From NCBI GenBank assembly GCA_028687585.1, contig JAQTZV010000003.1, positions 124,001-188,000 on the forward strand: a stretch of 64,000 bases of DNA, given 5' to 3'. Under the pieces are notes generated by a model. The model was given only the letters and a program-made list of their open reading frames with translations, had not been told where the DNA came from and did no database searches. The DNA is from Desulfuromonadaceae bacterium. Lineage in GTDB: Bacteria > Desulfobacterota > Desulfuromonadia > Geobacterales > Pseudopelobacteraceae. Shown in pieces: positions 27,525-36,317 of this stretch. Position 1 is the stretch's first letter, and each line of letters starts with the position of its first letter. A program made the position numbers and the translations under genes.

Positions 27525-28823
27525 TTAGATTGTGCCGTCGATTTTCCCCAAAACCTGCCGCACAAGCAGCTCCAGCGAGGCGTCCAGCATCTCCCGGCGA
27601 CAGTCAACGCCGTCAATTGCGCCGGTCTGCAGCTTGCGAAAGAAGCGGCAGCCGCCGAAGCAGAGCGGCAGATAGGCGCACTCCAGGCATGTATCGTTTT
27701 TCCAGACATCCATGTTGTGCGATTCGCGGTAATCGCTGATGCCATCGGCAAGGCTTCCCACCCGCATCTCCTCCTGCCCCATGAACACCGGGCATTTGTA
27801 GAGAGTTCCGTCGTACCCCACCACCAGATCGTTGGCAAACTCGATCATGCAGGCGCTCGCCTGAAGTTTGTCCAGCGGAAAGCCGCGCCGGATGGTTTCC
27901 GCGCGCAGGAACAGATTTGCCTCAATGGCCCACGGATCGCTGCTGCAGGCGCAGGTTGCCGCGTGGTCACCAACGCCGCTGCCGTCCGACTTCGGCATGA
28001 CCGGCGAAAAGCTGATCGCTTTGAGTCTGGCAGGATCAATCCCCGCTTCAATTATCAGATCCAGCAGTTTGGGGAAGCGGCGATAGTTGTCGCGGGTGTA
28101 GTTCCCCCCCAGATCAAGCGCCACGATGTCATGCACGGCAACCAGATTGTTCAGGATCAGATCAAAACTCCCCATGCCGGAGACAAAGGGACGCTGGACG
28201 TTGTGAATATCGGGAGGGCCGTCAAGCGTGGTGCGCACCTCCTGTAACCCCAGCGGCAGCAGCTCCTCCACCGTGCGGCGGGTCAGCAGGACGCCGTTGG
28301 AGAAGACGTTGAAGGCAAAGGAAACGCCGTGGTGCGCGGCAGCGTCCCGCAAACGCGCGGCAATCGACTTCAGCAGCTCAAGGCGCAGTAACGCCTCGCC
28401 GCCGTAGAAATCAACCAGCAGATCCAGACCGGCGGCCATTTTTTCACGCAAGCGCTCCACCAGCAGGTCGGCGGTTGCTGCGCTCATGACAAGATGGCCG
28501 CGAAACGGCTCTTCAAAGCAGTAGGGACAGGCCAGATTGCACTCCAGCGTCAGAACGGCGGTCACCTCAAAGCGGCGGCTGGAATTGTTAATGCTGTCAA
28601 AAGTGTTCCGCATCTCGTCCCGTTCGGCGGCGCGGCTTTCAACCAGCACCCCCAGGCGGATGAAGGTGTTCCGCTCTTTTTCGCTCAACTCGCCGCCCGT
28701 GCATACTTTCTCCCACAATGTTTCGGAGAGTTCCAGCACGGCACAGCGCCGGGTGGCGAGCAACATGAGACGCCCTGGTTTGTCCGGGCAGGGGTAGGCT
28801 ATTACGTAGTGAGACAGTTCCAT
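27525..28823 (-). CDS. Geopeptide-type radical SAM/SPASM peptide maturase
   Basis: Radical SAM enzyme predicted to modify a ribosomal peptide. The protein is 432 residues. The 4Fe-4S site is C95, C99 and C102 in LECNLACPYCFEEP. The central barrel includes DFYGGEALLRL, and a C-terminal SPASM-type cysteine set follows: YKCP, then CLECAYLPLCFGGCRFF and DCRRE. The N-terminal 80 residues resemble the peptide-recognition region of such maturases. It matches the family called geopeptide radical SAM maturase, and a 33-residue peptide gene lies 94 bases upstream, as that family requires. The chemistry of the modification is not known. Confidence 0.9.
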   Translation of the reverse strand: MELSHYVIAYPCPDKPGRLMLLATRRCAVLELSETLWEKVCTGGELSEKERNTFIRLGVLVESRAAERDEMRNTFDSINNSSRRFEVTAVLTLECNLACPYCFEEPFRGHLVMSAATADLLVERLREKMAAGLDLLVDFYGGEALLRLELLKSIAARLRDAAAHHGVSFAFNVFSNGVLLTRRTVEELLPLGLQEVRTTLDGPPDIHNVQRPFVSGMGSFDLILNNLVAVHDIVALDLGGNYTRDNYRRFPKLLDLIIEAGIDPARLKAISFSPVMPKSDGSGVGDHAATCACSSDPWAIEANLFLRAETIRRGFPLDKLQASACMIEFANDLVVGYDGTLYKCPVFMGQEEMRVGSLADGISDYRESHNMDVWKNDTCLECAYLPLCFGGCRFFRKLQTGAIDGVDCRREMLDASLELLVRQVLGKIDGTI

Positions 28824-28885
28824 GGCTAAACCTTGTCATCTGCGAAAGTAATGGAAAGATGGTGGGAGGCAAGTAGAGGAAAATA

Positions 28886-28908
28886 GCCGGGAGGTGAACC
28901 CTCCCGGC
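28886..28908 (-). terminator. Hairpin between geopeptide and maturase genes
   Basis: Nine-bp stem GCCGGGAGG/CCTCCCGGC with a five-base loop, followed by TATTTTCC on the minus strand. It lies nine bases after the peptide stop. Partial termination here would give more peptide than enzyme. Confidence 0.6.
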
Positions 28909-28916
28909 GGCGGTAA

Positions 28917-29018
28917 CTACTTGATTTTTGCGCTTGCCGATGCGGTGCAGCATGCATTGACAACAGCTGATTCATTTCCTTCTTCCAAGACCAACAGTTC
29001 CTCGTGTGCATTATTCAT
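28917..29018 (-). CDS. Geopeptide precursor (33 residues)
   Basis: A short gene reading MNNAHEELLVLEEGNESAVV followed by NACCTASASAKIK. It has an acidic leader part, then a core with adjacent cysteines and small residues, ending in KIK. This matches the Cys-Cys peptides named geopeptides that occur with the radical SAM maturase found directly downstream. The ATG is preceded by a purine-rich stretch (GGGGGGTGGGCAGG). A 61-residue frame overlapping it on the same strand is a shadow. The product is probably modified at the CC region and may be exported or used as a signal; that is inference. Confidence 0.8.
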   Translation of the reverse strand: MNNAHEELLVLEEGNESAVVNACCTASASAKIK

Positions 29019-29061
29019 CCTGCCCACCCCCCTTCAAATGTTGATTTACAGACTCTTCGTC

Positions 29062-29089
29062 TGGACATGCCGACGAAAATATGTATACT
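29062..29089 (+). promoter_or_regulatory. Promoter of the TonB receptor gene, with nearby palindrome
   Basis: TGGACA (29062-29067), 16 bases, TATACT (29084-29089), then the receptor ATG 21 bases on. Just upstream is a palindrome, CAGACTCTTCGTCTG (29049-29063), between the divergent receptor and geopeptide genes. It is a candidate operator. Confidence 0.5.
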
Positions 29090-29109
29090 ACAGCCCCTGA
29101 GAGAACGCT

Positions 29110-30939
29110 ATGCCAAATTTATCATTTTTACATACCCTGCGCGGGGCACTGTTTGGTCTCTGGCTGTTAGTCGCTTTGCCCGGAATTGCGTTCGCCGCCG
29201 AGGCGGACGATGAGGATACTCTCGGACTGTTCAGCGCCTGGCGGGAAAGTGCTTCCACTGCCAGCCGCGCCCCCAAGCCGCTCTCTCAAACCGCTGAAAA
29301 TGTTACCGTCATAACGTCTGACGATATCCGGGCGCTCAATGCCCATACCTTGACTGACATTCTCGACTCCATTCCCGGCATCCAGGTGCAACACAACGGT
29401 GGCCCAGGCATTACGGCCTATACCTTTATCCAAAGTTCCAGTTTCAGGCACGTTCAGGTTTACGTCGATGGCGTCTCCATCACCAACCTGGCAGATAACT
29501 ATTCCGAGACGTCGCTGATTCCGGCCCGCATCATTGAACGGGTCGAGATCGTAAAAGGCTCTGCGTCGGCGGCGTGGGGCTCCGCTCTGGCGGGGGTCAT
29601 CAATGTTACCACCAAGGCGCCGCTACTTGATTGCCCCCTCGCCGGCACTGTCAGCGCTTCCATCGGAAAACAGGCCACGACCGATGACGCACTGGAACTT
29701 TCCAGCAGTACGGGGCGGCTCGGCTACTATCTTGCCGGCGGCTATCTCGGCAGCGACGGGCTGCTCCCCAATACCCAGCTTCACTCCACCAACAGCCATG
29801 CCCGCCTGACCTGGGATCTGCCCGACAAGGGGCAGCTTTACGCCACCTTCAATCGCACCCAGACCAGACAGGGTGATCTTTTTGTCCCGTCCTATGACCT
29901 GAAAGAAAATCAGGATAAAAGTCTGCTCCTGGCTGCCGTCGGTCTGCGCCAGCCGCTTGGCGAGCAGATGGAACTGGAGATCACTGCCCGGCACTCTTTC
30001 CTTAAAGGCAACACAACGTGGCTAAACATCAGTGACGGCCTTACCTGGCAGCCCGACCTCCCCGTCGGCAGTTTCACCAATCAGGTCAGCGGCGCCAGCC
30101 TCAAGCTGGTGCGGCGCGATACCGGCAATCTGCTGGTGGCAGGCAGTGATTACAACCATCTGGAGCTTTACAACAATAGCGCAGATGGCTCTACCTACAC
30201 CCCGTACAGCAGGAGTGCCAACCGTTGGGGTGTCTACCTGAACGATACCGTCACGATGGGGAGTGTTAGCGTCATCCCTGGGGCTCGTTATGACCATACC
30301 CAGACCGCCGGGGATCTCTCCAGCTACTCTCTCGGTGCAACCTGGCAACTCAGCGATACGACCCTGTTGCGCGCGTACGGCGCCCGTGGCTATGGCATGC
30401 CTCAGTTTCTTGATGTGGACAAGCCGGCTGAGAAAATATGGACCACCCAGGTCGGTGTTGAAAGCACCGCTGTACCGTATCTCTGGCTGAAGGGGACACT
30501 TTTCCGCAACGAAACCTGGGGGGAGGATGTTGAACGGCACAAAGCTCTCGGGGCAGAGGTCGAGCTGCGCACGACCCCGGTTTACAATACGACTCTTGGG
30601 GTTGACTATACTTTTGTCGATACCATCCGTAGCAGCGACGGCACACAGGTAAATTATGACCCGCGCCAGACCGTCAAAGTTTCCCTTCGTTATGACGACC
30701 GGACGTATCGTGCCCTCTTGGCCGGTAGTCACATCTACTGGAACTCCCTGCCGGAGGACAACGCCCGCTACGGTCTGTTGTGGGATCTGCATCTGGGCGC
30801 AACCATCTTGAAGCGGGAAAACAGTTCGCTGGAGCTGTTCTTCAGCGGCCATAATCTATTCAACGGCAGCCAGTATCTGTACGACATTATTCCCAACACC
30901 GGCCGCTGGTTCGAAGGCGGAATGCGGGTGAACTTCTGA
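29110..30939 (+). CDS. TonB-dependent outer-membrane receptor
   Basis: Outer-membrane beta-barrel that imports a ligand using TonB energy. The protein is 609 residues: signal peptide 1-29, plug domain at about 55-170 (VTVITSDDIRALNAHTLTDI, then VEIVKGSASAAWGS and GVINVTTK), then the barrel to a final aromatic, GMRVNF. It is shorter than most siderophore receptors and closest to the BtuB/colicin receptor type. It is divergent from the geopeptide and overlaps a periplasmic binding-protein gene by one base (TGATG). Ligand unknown; a metal, cobalamin-like cofactor or the geopeptide itself are possibilities. Confidence 0.9.
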   Translation: MPNLSFLHTLRGALFGLWLLVALPGIAFAAEADDEDTLGLFSAWRESASTASRAPKPLSQTAENVTVITSDDIRALNAHTLTDILDSIPGIQVQHNGGPGITAYTFIQSSSFRHVQVYVDGVSITNLADNYSETSLIPARIIERVEIVKGSASAAWGSALAGVINVTTKAPLLDCPLAGTVSASIGKQATTDDALELSSSTGRLGYYLAGGYLGSDGLLPNTQLHSTNSHARLTWDLPDKGQLYATFNRTQTRQGDLFVPSYDLKENQDKSLLLAAVGLRQPLGEQMELEITARHSFLKGNTTWLNISDGLTWQPDLPVGSFTNQVSGASLKLVRRDTGNLLVAGSDYNHLELYNNSADGSTYTPYSRSANRWGVYLNDTVTMGSVSVIPGARYDHTQTAGDLSSYSLGATWQLSDTTLLRAYGARGYGMPQFLDVDKPAEKIWTTQVGVESTAVPYLWLKGTLFRNETWGEDVERHKALGAEVELRTTPVYNTTLGVDYTFVDTIRSSDGTQVNYDPRQTVKVSLRYDDRTYRALLAGSHIYWNSLPEDNARYGLLWDLHLGATILKRENSSLELFFSGHNLFNGSQYLYDIIPNTGRWFEGGMRVNF

Positions 30940-31802
30940 TGCGGCGCTTACTCATCCTGATAGTCGCGCTGGCGACCCTGCTCCCCTCTCTAGCTTTAGG
31001 CTACGACGTGCTGATACTGCAGAGCCGCCGTGATCCGGCCTATGAAGAGGTGGTGAAAGGTTTCCGCAGCGGTCGGGCCGTCTCGCAGCGGCTCATCGTT
31101 CTGACCGACTATGCCGAAGTTGATGTTGTCCGCATCGTGCGTGAGGATCACCCCCGGATGATTCTCGCCGTCGGCGATGCCGCCCTGACGGCGACCCGCT
31201 CGATTCAGAGTCTGCCGGTTGTCGCGGTAATGGCGCTCGGAATTCATAGCGGGAAGTATTCCCGATCCAACCTGACCGGTGTTAGCATGTTTGTCCAGCC
31301 GCAACAGTATGTCGGCATGTACAGACGTATGAATATCCGGCGCGTCGGCGTGATCTACAATGCGGCAAAAAGCGGCTGGTATCTGCAACAGGCCCGCAAA
31401 GCAGCCAGTGACGCTGGTGTCGATCTGGTGACCAGGGAAATCTCCGCGCCCAGAGAAACCGTTGCCCAGCTGTCAACACTGGCCGGAAAGGTTGATGCGC
31501 TCTGGATGCTGCCTGACAGCATGGCGGTAACCCGGGAGACCGCCGAAGCGTATTTCCGCTTCGGACAGCAGCACTCCGTTCCGGTGATCTCTTTTGCCGC
31601 CAGCTATCTGGGATTGGGGGCTGCTGCTGTTCTTGAAATTGATCGCGTAGCCATGGGGCAGCAGGCTTTTGCCATGACGGCGAAACTTTTGAAAATTGAC
31701 AATAGTGACGATAGCGACGATGCGACCTATTATTTCCCCCAGAAAGTAACCAGTAAGTTTAATCCTGCCGTTATAAAAAATCTTGCGCTGAATCCTGAGT
31801 AA
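30939..31802 (+). CDS. ABC-type periplasmic substrate-binding protein (PF04392-like)
   Basis: A 287-residue secreted protein with signal peptide (about 1-21) and the two-lobed fold of the ABC_sub_bind family. Family features include LAVGDAAL, VAVMALGIHSG, VGVIYNAAKSGW, ALWMLPDSMAV and FAASYLGLGAAAVLEID. No permease or ATPase gene is adjacent. It may therefore pass ligand information to the nearby kinase rather than feed a transporter, a common arrangement for this family beside sensor kinases and TonB receptors. It is translated from the TGATG junction with the receptor. Confidence 0.87.
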   Translation: MRRLLILIVALATLLPSLALGYDVLILQSRRDPAYEEVVKGFRSGRAVSQRLIVLTDYAEVDVVRIVREDHPRMILAVGDAALTATRSIQSLPVVAVMALGIHSGKYSRSNLTGVSMFVQPQQYVGMYRRMNIRRVGVIYNAAKSGWYLQQARKAASDAGVDLVTREISAPRETVAQLSTLAGKVDALWMLPDSMAVTRETAEAYFRFGQQHSVPVISFAASYLGLGAAAVLEIDRVAMGQQAFAMTAKLLKIDNSDDSDDATYYFPQKVTSKFNPAVIKNLALNPE

Positions 31803-31826
31803 ATTTCCCTTTGGCGCAAACTGCGC

Positions 31827-33803
31827 TCACCAGATATACTCCTTCGCTATCTCGCGCTTATCCTTGCCGGAGAGGATATGCAGTATCCGCAGCTGTTTGA
31901 GCTTGTGTGAAGAGAGTGACCCGAGGGGGATATAGACAATGGTACGCCCCTGACGGGCGGCGAGTTGCTTGAATATGCTGCGGGGCGGTTTTGCTGCGAC
32001 GTAGACCACATGCTTCTCGATGGAGTAGTCCAGCGCCGCCATCAGCAGAACTTCCGCTCCGGTTGCGGCCATCCGGTAATCGGGGTCCTGCCAGACATCC
32101 ATCATGCGGCGCGGCGGGTATGCAAGCAGAAAACCGCCGTATTCACAGCGGCAGATGCCGGGTCCGACAATGTTTTCAGCCGGATCAGTGGCGTAAAAGG
32201 CCATATCCGATTCCTGATCGTGCTCTCCCAGCCAGGTCATGCGACAGGGGAAGCGCTCTGATCGGCGATCCTCATCAAAAATCACTACAAGACACCCCAC
32301 ACCACTCTTTGCCCGCTGCTGCTCCCGCACATAGATCGCTCCCTCATGAATATTGCGGATGGTCTCCCGCATATCAATGCCATCAAGGAGCGAGGTGGTG
32401 AATTTTTCACTGCGGCTCAGTTCCTCTGAAAGCTGCATACTCCCCTTGCGCTTGAGAAAGCGGCCATACTCCTCTATGGCAATATCCTCCTGAGGATAGG
32501 AGCAGACGGACGGATCATCAAATCCCTCCAGCCATTCACCGGGGCGCTTTTCCCGCTTACGCTTGAGAAAGCCCATACGTGAGAGGCTTTTATGCCGTTT
32601 CTGCTGCGGCCGGAAGCGTATCTGGCGGCTGCCCCCCCAGAGCTCTTCCGGGGAGATACTGATGGTGGCAAGGTCGCTGCTTTCTGACTGCCACGGATAA
32701 CAGGTGGCCAGGCGGCAGAGTGCGTAGGCAAAGTTGTCATCGATGCAGCCCCGGGCCGCCGCAAGCAGCTGGAAGAGGTCCGGGAGGAGCTGGCCCCCCT
32801 GCAGTGCGTAATTGCGGGAGAAGCGGAAGAACGCCCGTTTCTGCCAGATATGCATCGGTTCACCGGTCTCTTGACGGTAGTGCCGGGCCGCTTCGCAGAA
32901 GAGGTGATAGATGAGGCGCTGGCGGTCGGGAAAAGCGCCTTCCTTGCCGAGGTGACGTGCTGTTCTGAGGATGGCGTTACCGAGGAGCAGCTCTTCGGGG
33001 AGCTCCTGCCTGCCGCCATGGATCAGCTCCAGGGCATGGAAACGTTTACGCATTCCGGGGCCTTTTTCTGTCGGCTCTTCGGGGAGCGGGGCGCGGCGAT
33101 GTTCATAAACTGCCGACAGGAAGGGGAATTCGGCGAGGATTTCGCGGCACGATTCAGGATGCAGATTCCGGAGCGTGACGCCATCCCGCCGGATCCGTTC
33201 CAAAGGTTCTGCCTGCGGTATCGCGAAGATATCTCTGACCCGTTCCAGGTGGGCCATGCCGCAGACAAACAGAATCCGCTGGTGCTTTTTCGCCAGTTGC
33301 TGCAGGCGGAATGCCATCCCCTGTTCCCGGCGCTGATCTGCAAGGGATGGGCGCTGCTCTGCAGCATAGGTCCGGTATTCGCGGTAGTACGCTTCCAGGC
33401 CGATGCGGCAGATACTGTAGGGGTCAGGAAGCTGCTCATGGTGCCGGGGGTAGCTGTCGGTGTCGACATCCACAAAATGGAGCGGCACTCCGCACGCAAG
33501 CGCCTGCCGCGCCGCCTCTACCAGAGGATCCGCCGGTTCTACCAGCAGGTAGACCGTCTCGTTGCCACCCTGCTCTGATCCCTTCTGAACAGCCGTCTGA
33601 TAACTGATAACCGAGATTTCCGGAAGCCGGCGCACCGCCTTCGTAAATGCGGCTTCAAGCGTCGCGGGAAGCTCTATGGCTACGGCGTCAGGGCGCAGTT
33701 GCTGAAACGACATGCGCACCAGTTGGGCACATTCCATACGGTAATGGAGTATCGGCAGGGCATGGATGGGGCCGAATTTTTCCAGGTAGAGGCGTTGCGG
33801 CAT
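31827..33803 (-). CDS. TraB/ChaN-like protein linked to a MoxR ATPase
   Basis: About 658 residues. The N-terminal 250 residues look like the TraB/ChaN/EreA superfamily: LRPDAVAIELPATLEAAF, PLHFVDVDTDSY and ILFVCGMAHLERV match the strand-and-acid blocks of that fold. The remaining 400 residues contain two blocks I do not recognise. The real start is the ATG at 33803, one base after the stop of the MoxR gene; the open frame upstream only shadows that gene. Proteins of this kind with MoxR ATPases and VWA partners form uncharacterised multi-gene systems. Cytoplasmic; no signal peptide. Function not established. Confidence 0.75.
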   Translation of the reverse strand: MPQRLYLEKFGPIHALPILHYRMECAQLVRMSFQQLRPDAVAIELPATLEAAFTKAVRRLPEISVISYQTAVQKGSEQGGNETVYLLVEPADPLVEAARQALACGVPLHFVDVDTDSYPRHHEQLPDPYSICRIGLEAYYREYRTYAAEQRPSLADQRREQGMAFRLQQLAKKHQRILFVCGMAHLERVRDIFAIPQAEPLERIRRDGVTLRNLHPESCREILAEFPFLSAVYEHRRAPLPEEPTEKGPGMRKRFHALELIHGGRQELPEELLLGNAILRTARHLGKEGAFPDRQRLIYHLFCEAARHYRQETGEPMHIWQKRAFFRFSRNYALQGGQLLPDLFQLLAAARGCIDDNFAYALCRLATCYPWQSESSDLATISISPEELWGGSRQIRFRPQQKRHKSLSRMGFLKRKREKRPGEWLEGFDDPSVCSYPQEDIAIEEYGRFLKRKGSMQLSEELSRSEKFTTSLLDGIDMRETIRNIHEGAIYVREQQRAKSGVGCLVVIFDEDRRSERFPCRMTWLGEHDQESDMAFYATDPAENIVGPGICRCEYGGFLLAYPPRRMMDVWQDPDYRMAATGAEVLLMAALDYSIEKHVVYVAAKPPRSIFKQLAARQGRTIVYIPLGSLSSHKLKQLRILHILSGKDKREIAKEYIW

Positions 33804-33804
33804 G

Positions 33805-34623
33805 TCAGTCGAGGTAGGGGAGGGCTTCGGTACCGAGGATTCGTGTGATCGAGAGCCGCAACAGCTCCAGCGGTGGAGTGCCGCCCGCAGCTGACATTTT
33901 GAGGGCATAGCGGGCGATGTTGATGCCGTCCCGCACGGAGTAGAGTTCGTCCTTCCTGTGGGCGCGCTGGAGGAAGGTGACCACATACTTCAGGATTTCC
34001 GGCGCGGCAAACGGCAGGTTCTCCGAGAGGATGGTCAACTCCTCATCAGCCTCCGGAAAGTCGATATATATCTGCGGCTGCAGCCGCGAGTGGATATACT
34101 CCGGGATCTCGAAGGTTGAGGAGTCTTCGTTCATGGTGACGACAATACGGAAATCGCGCGTTGCCGGAATGCGCAGCCCGGTAACGATCGACTCCACATA
34201 GCGACGGTCATCGAGAAGCGGCGCCAGGGAAGCCCACGCTTTTTCACTCATACGGTTGCCTTCATCCAGAATCAGTATCCCCCCCGTGAGCATGGCCGAT
34301 ACCAGTGACGAGGCGGCATACTGGATCTTCGCGTCGGGACCGATCACCGGCGTGACGATCAGATCCTCAGGCCGGGTATCCATGGTTGCCTGAAAAAGAT
34401 AGACCGGCCGCGCCAGGCGTTTGGCTGCGGCATACGCCAGAGTGGTTTTCCCGACACCCGGCTTGCCCACCAGGCGAGGGTTGAAGGGGATATCCCGTTC
34501 GTCAATAACCATCCAGGCCGCCAGGAGCTGCAGAAGCAGTTCGTCCTGCCCGACCCACTGCAGGTTCAGTTCTACCGGCCGGGCCAGCGTGAGGTTTATG
34601 CCGTCAAGTGTGATCTGGTTCAT
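33805..34623 (-). CDS. MoxR-type AAA+ ATPase
   Basis: A 272-residue AAA+ ATPase with Walker A GKPGVGKT (53-60), Walker B ILILDEGNRM and a sensor-1 VTMNED motif. The DEGNRMSEKAWASL segment is typical of the MoxR clade. Only one base separates its stop from the start of the TraB/ChaN-like protein, so the two are co-expressed, presumably as ATPase and substrate or adaptor. Distinct from the longer MoxR at 6100-7158. Confidence 0.88.
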   Translation of the reverse strand: MNQITLDGINLTLARPVELNLQWVGQDELLLQLLAAWMVIDERDIPFNPRLVGKPGVGKTTLAYAAAKRLARPVYLFQATMDTRPEDLIVTPVIGPDAKIQYAASSLVSAMLTGGILILDEGNRMSEKAWASLAPLLDDRRYVESIVTGLRIPATRDFRIVVTMNEDSSTFEIPEYIHSRLQPQIYIDFPEADEELTILSENLPFAAPEILKYVVTFLQRAHRKDELYSVRDGINIARYALKMSAAGGTPPLELLRLSITRILGTEALPYLD

Positions 34624-34639
34624 GCGGAGAACTCCATTG

Positions 34640-34930
34640 TTATTCGATCCGGGTCATTTTGTGCACGACTTTCTCTTCGATCATGCTGCCGACTGCGTTG
34701 ATGTAACTTGTGTAATGCGGCGTAGCCACATGCTTCGCAAGGCAGGCGGCAGATTCCCACGTTTCGTAGAACATAAAGACGGCAGGATTTTCATTGTCCT
34801 GATGCAGCGTGTACTTGATGCATCCCTCTTCTTTTCTCGTCGGGGCAATGAGCTTGAGCAGTTCACCTTTTACGCTCCCGGCTGATTCCGCTTTTGCGAC
34901 AATCTTTGCTACTACGGTTAATTGCGACAT
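34640..34930 (-). CDS. Antibiotic biosynthesis monooxygenase-fold (YgiN-like) protein
   Basis: A 96-residue dimeric alpha/beta-barrel type protein (ABM domain), with VVAKIVAK, GCIKYTLHQD and FYETWESAACLAKHVATPHY as family landmarks. Members act as quinol or small-molecule monooxygenases without cofactor, or as heme-degrading or stress proteins. Activity cannot be told from sequence. AAAGGA precedes the ATG. Confidence 0.9.
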   Translation of the reverse strand: MSQLTVVAKIVAKAESAGSVKGELLKLIAPTRKEEGCIKYTLHQDNENPAVFMFYETWESAACLAKHVATPHYTSYINAVGSMIEEKVVHKMTRIE

Positions 34931-34933
34931 GAG

Positions 34934-35584
34934 TTATCCTTTCTGTTTGCCTGCGGTTACGGGGCAATACCCCTCTTTCAGTATTCCGGTCAGATCCGTC
35001 AAATTGTCAATGGTAATGTCGGTAATATCCGGCCAGCGCTGAGAATCGGGACGTCCTACATGGATGGTGACGGCACCGGCATTTCTCCCGGCTTGCAGGT
35101 CGAACAGGTAATCTCCGACCATGACAACCTTGTCGGGCCTGGTTTGCCATTGGCCGAGCAGATGTAGAATGCCGGCAGGGTCCGGTTTCGGTGCGGCTTC
35201 ATCACGCCCGAGCACGTGGTCATCTTTGAAATAACAGCGGGCGCCAATGGCCTCAAGCGTCATCAGGGCAATCTCGCGGCTGTTGCGGGTCAGGATGCCA
35301 AGCCGGAAATCAAGTCCGGCCAACAAGTCAAGCAGATCCGATACACCCGGCGCCGCAACGGCGCTGTCGGCCAGTTCGCGTTCGATCTCGTCAAGTCGCA
35401 GGCGGCGCAGTGCTGATTCTTCCGGTTCGAGCGTGTCCAGATGATCCAGTATGTCTGAGCCGTCGGGGATAACAAGCTCCCGGCGTATGAACGCGAAGTC
35501 ATGAATCGGAAGGGTCAGGGTGCCGTCAAGGTCAAAAATCCAGCAACATCTGTTCTTAAGCTTGCCGATCAGATTACGGTTCAT
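34934..35584 (-). CDS. HAD-superfamily phosphatase (phosphoglycolate phosphatase-like)
   Basis: A 216-residue haloacid dehalogenase hydrolase. Motif I is IFDLDGTLTL with the nucleophile aspartate, motif II ILTRNS, a lysine in the KPDPAG region, and motif IV MVGDYLFDLQAG. An alpha-helical cap lies between motifs I and II. The start at 35584 (MNRNLIGK) is favoured, but no strong ribosome-binding site is seen and the frame extends 19 codons upstream. Substrate unknown; phosphoglycolate or a sugar phosphate is typical. Confidence 0.88.
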   Translation of the reverse strand: MNRNLIGKLKNRCCWIFDLDGTLTLPIHDFAFIRRELVIPDGSDILDHLDTLEPEESALRRLRLDEIERELADSAVAAPGVSDLLDLLAGLDFRLGILTRNSREIALMTLEAIGARCYFKDDHVLGRDEAAPKPDPAGILHLLGQWQTRPDKVVMVGDYLFDLQAGRNAGAVTIHVGRPDSQRWPDITDITIDNLTDLTGILKEGYCPVTAGKQKG

Positions 35585-35681
35585 GGTGTAACACTTCGCT
35601 GACTGGAGCGCATCAGAATTCCCTCGAATAATTGGCGACAAGACATGATGGCAGATGCCCGGCAGATAGGTTGCGTATCTA

Positions 35682-35894
35682 TTACCGTCGAAACAGCCAC
35701 ATGATAAATGACAGTATCGCAGAGATCAGGATACATGAAGCAAGCGGGAAATAGAAACTGACGGTATCTCTTTTGATGAAAATATCGCCGGGTAACTTCC
35801 CCAGCCAGGGGATGCGCGGTGCGAAGGATATGATCACTCCCGCCACTACCAGCACCACTCCCATAATTATCAGTGATCGTCCCAGTCCGCTCAT
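35682..35894 (-). CDS. DUF2905 small membrane protein
   Basis: A 70-residue protein with two membrane helices and the DUF2905 signature between them (LGKLPGDIFIKRD). Probably inner membrane. Function unknown. Its ATG overlaps the stop of the upstream gene by four bases. Confidence 0.88.
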   Translation of the reverse strand: MSGLGRSLIIMGVVLVVAGVIISFAPRIPWLGKLPGDIFIKRDTVSFYFPLASCILISAILSFIMWLFRR

Positions 35895-36154
35895 AGTGTG
35901 CCCAACTTTTCTTCAAGCCGTTCGATAACCGTGGCAACGGTGGCGTCCTTCTCGTCCCCGCGCACGGTAAAATAAAAAAACTGCCCGGTGTGGTGCGACC
36001 AGTAAAGGTCTTCCACCGGCAGTGGTTCAAGCAGGGACTCGATCTTCTCATAGGAGATAAAGGGATCGCCGTCAGGCCATTTTCTGTCGAGCCGGGCCTG
36101 TTGAGCATCCGTCAAGGGAATCCGGTATGTGATTGAATAGATTTCAGCCTTCAT
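35891..36154 (-). CDS. Conserved hypothetical protein coupled to DUF2905
   Basis: An 87-residue soluble acidic protein (MKAEIYSITYRIPLTD). No recognised domain. Overlaps the DUF2905 gene by ATGA, so the two are made together. Confidence 0.7.
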   Translation of the reverse strand: MKAEIYSITYRIPLTDAQQARLDRKWPDGDPFISYEKIESLLEPLPVEDLYWSHHTGQFFYFTVRGDEKDATVATVIERLEEKLGTL

Positions 36155-36317
36155 TTTTTGTTCTCCTCACGGAGTCATCAAGTATCAGCATGCAGAAAAG
36201 AACAGGAGGATCCGCGCCGGTTAAAACGACAAAATCGCATGTTGTAGCCTTTTGAAATGTTTGCAATGTGGTTGCAAATTGAATTCCGAAGCTATAACTA
36301 TGCGATTCTGTACTAAA

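Noticed and set aside
28826..29011. 61-residue minus-strand frame covering the geopeptide region
   Set aside because: It is out of frame with the geopeptide, which has the better start and a family match.
33804..33986. N-terminal extension of the TraB/ChaN-like protein
   Set aside because: The 61 codons overlap the end of the MoxR gene in another frame and look like shadow sequence; an ATG directly follows the MoxR stop.
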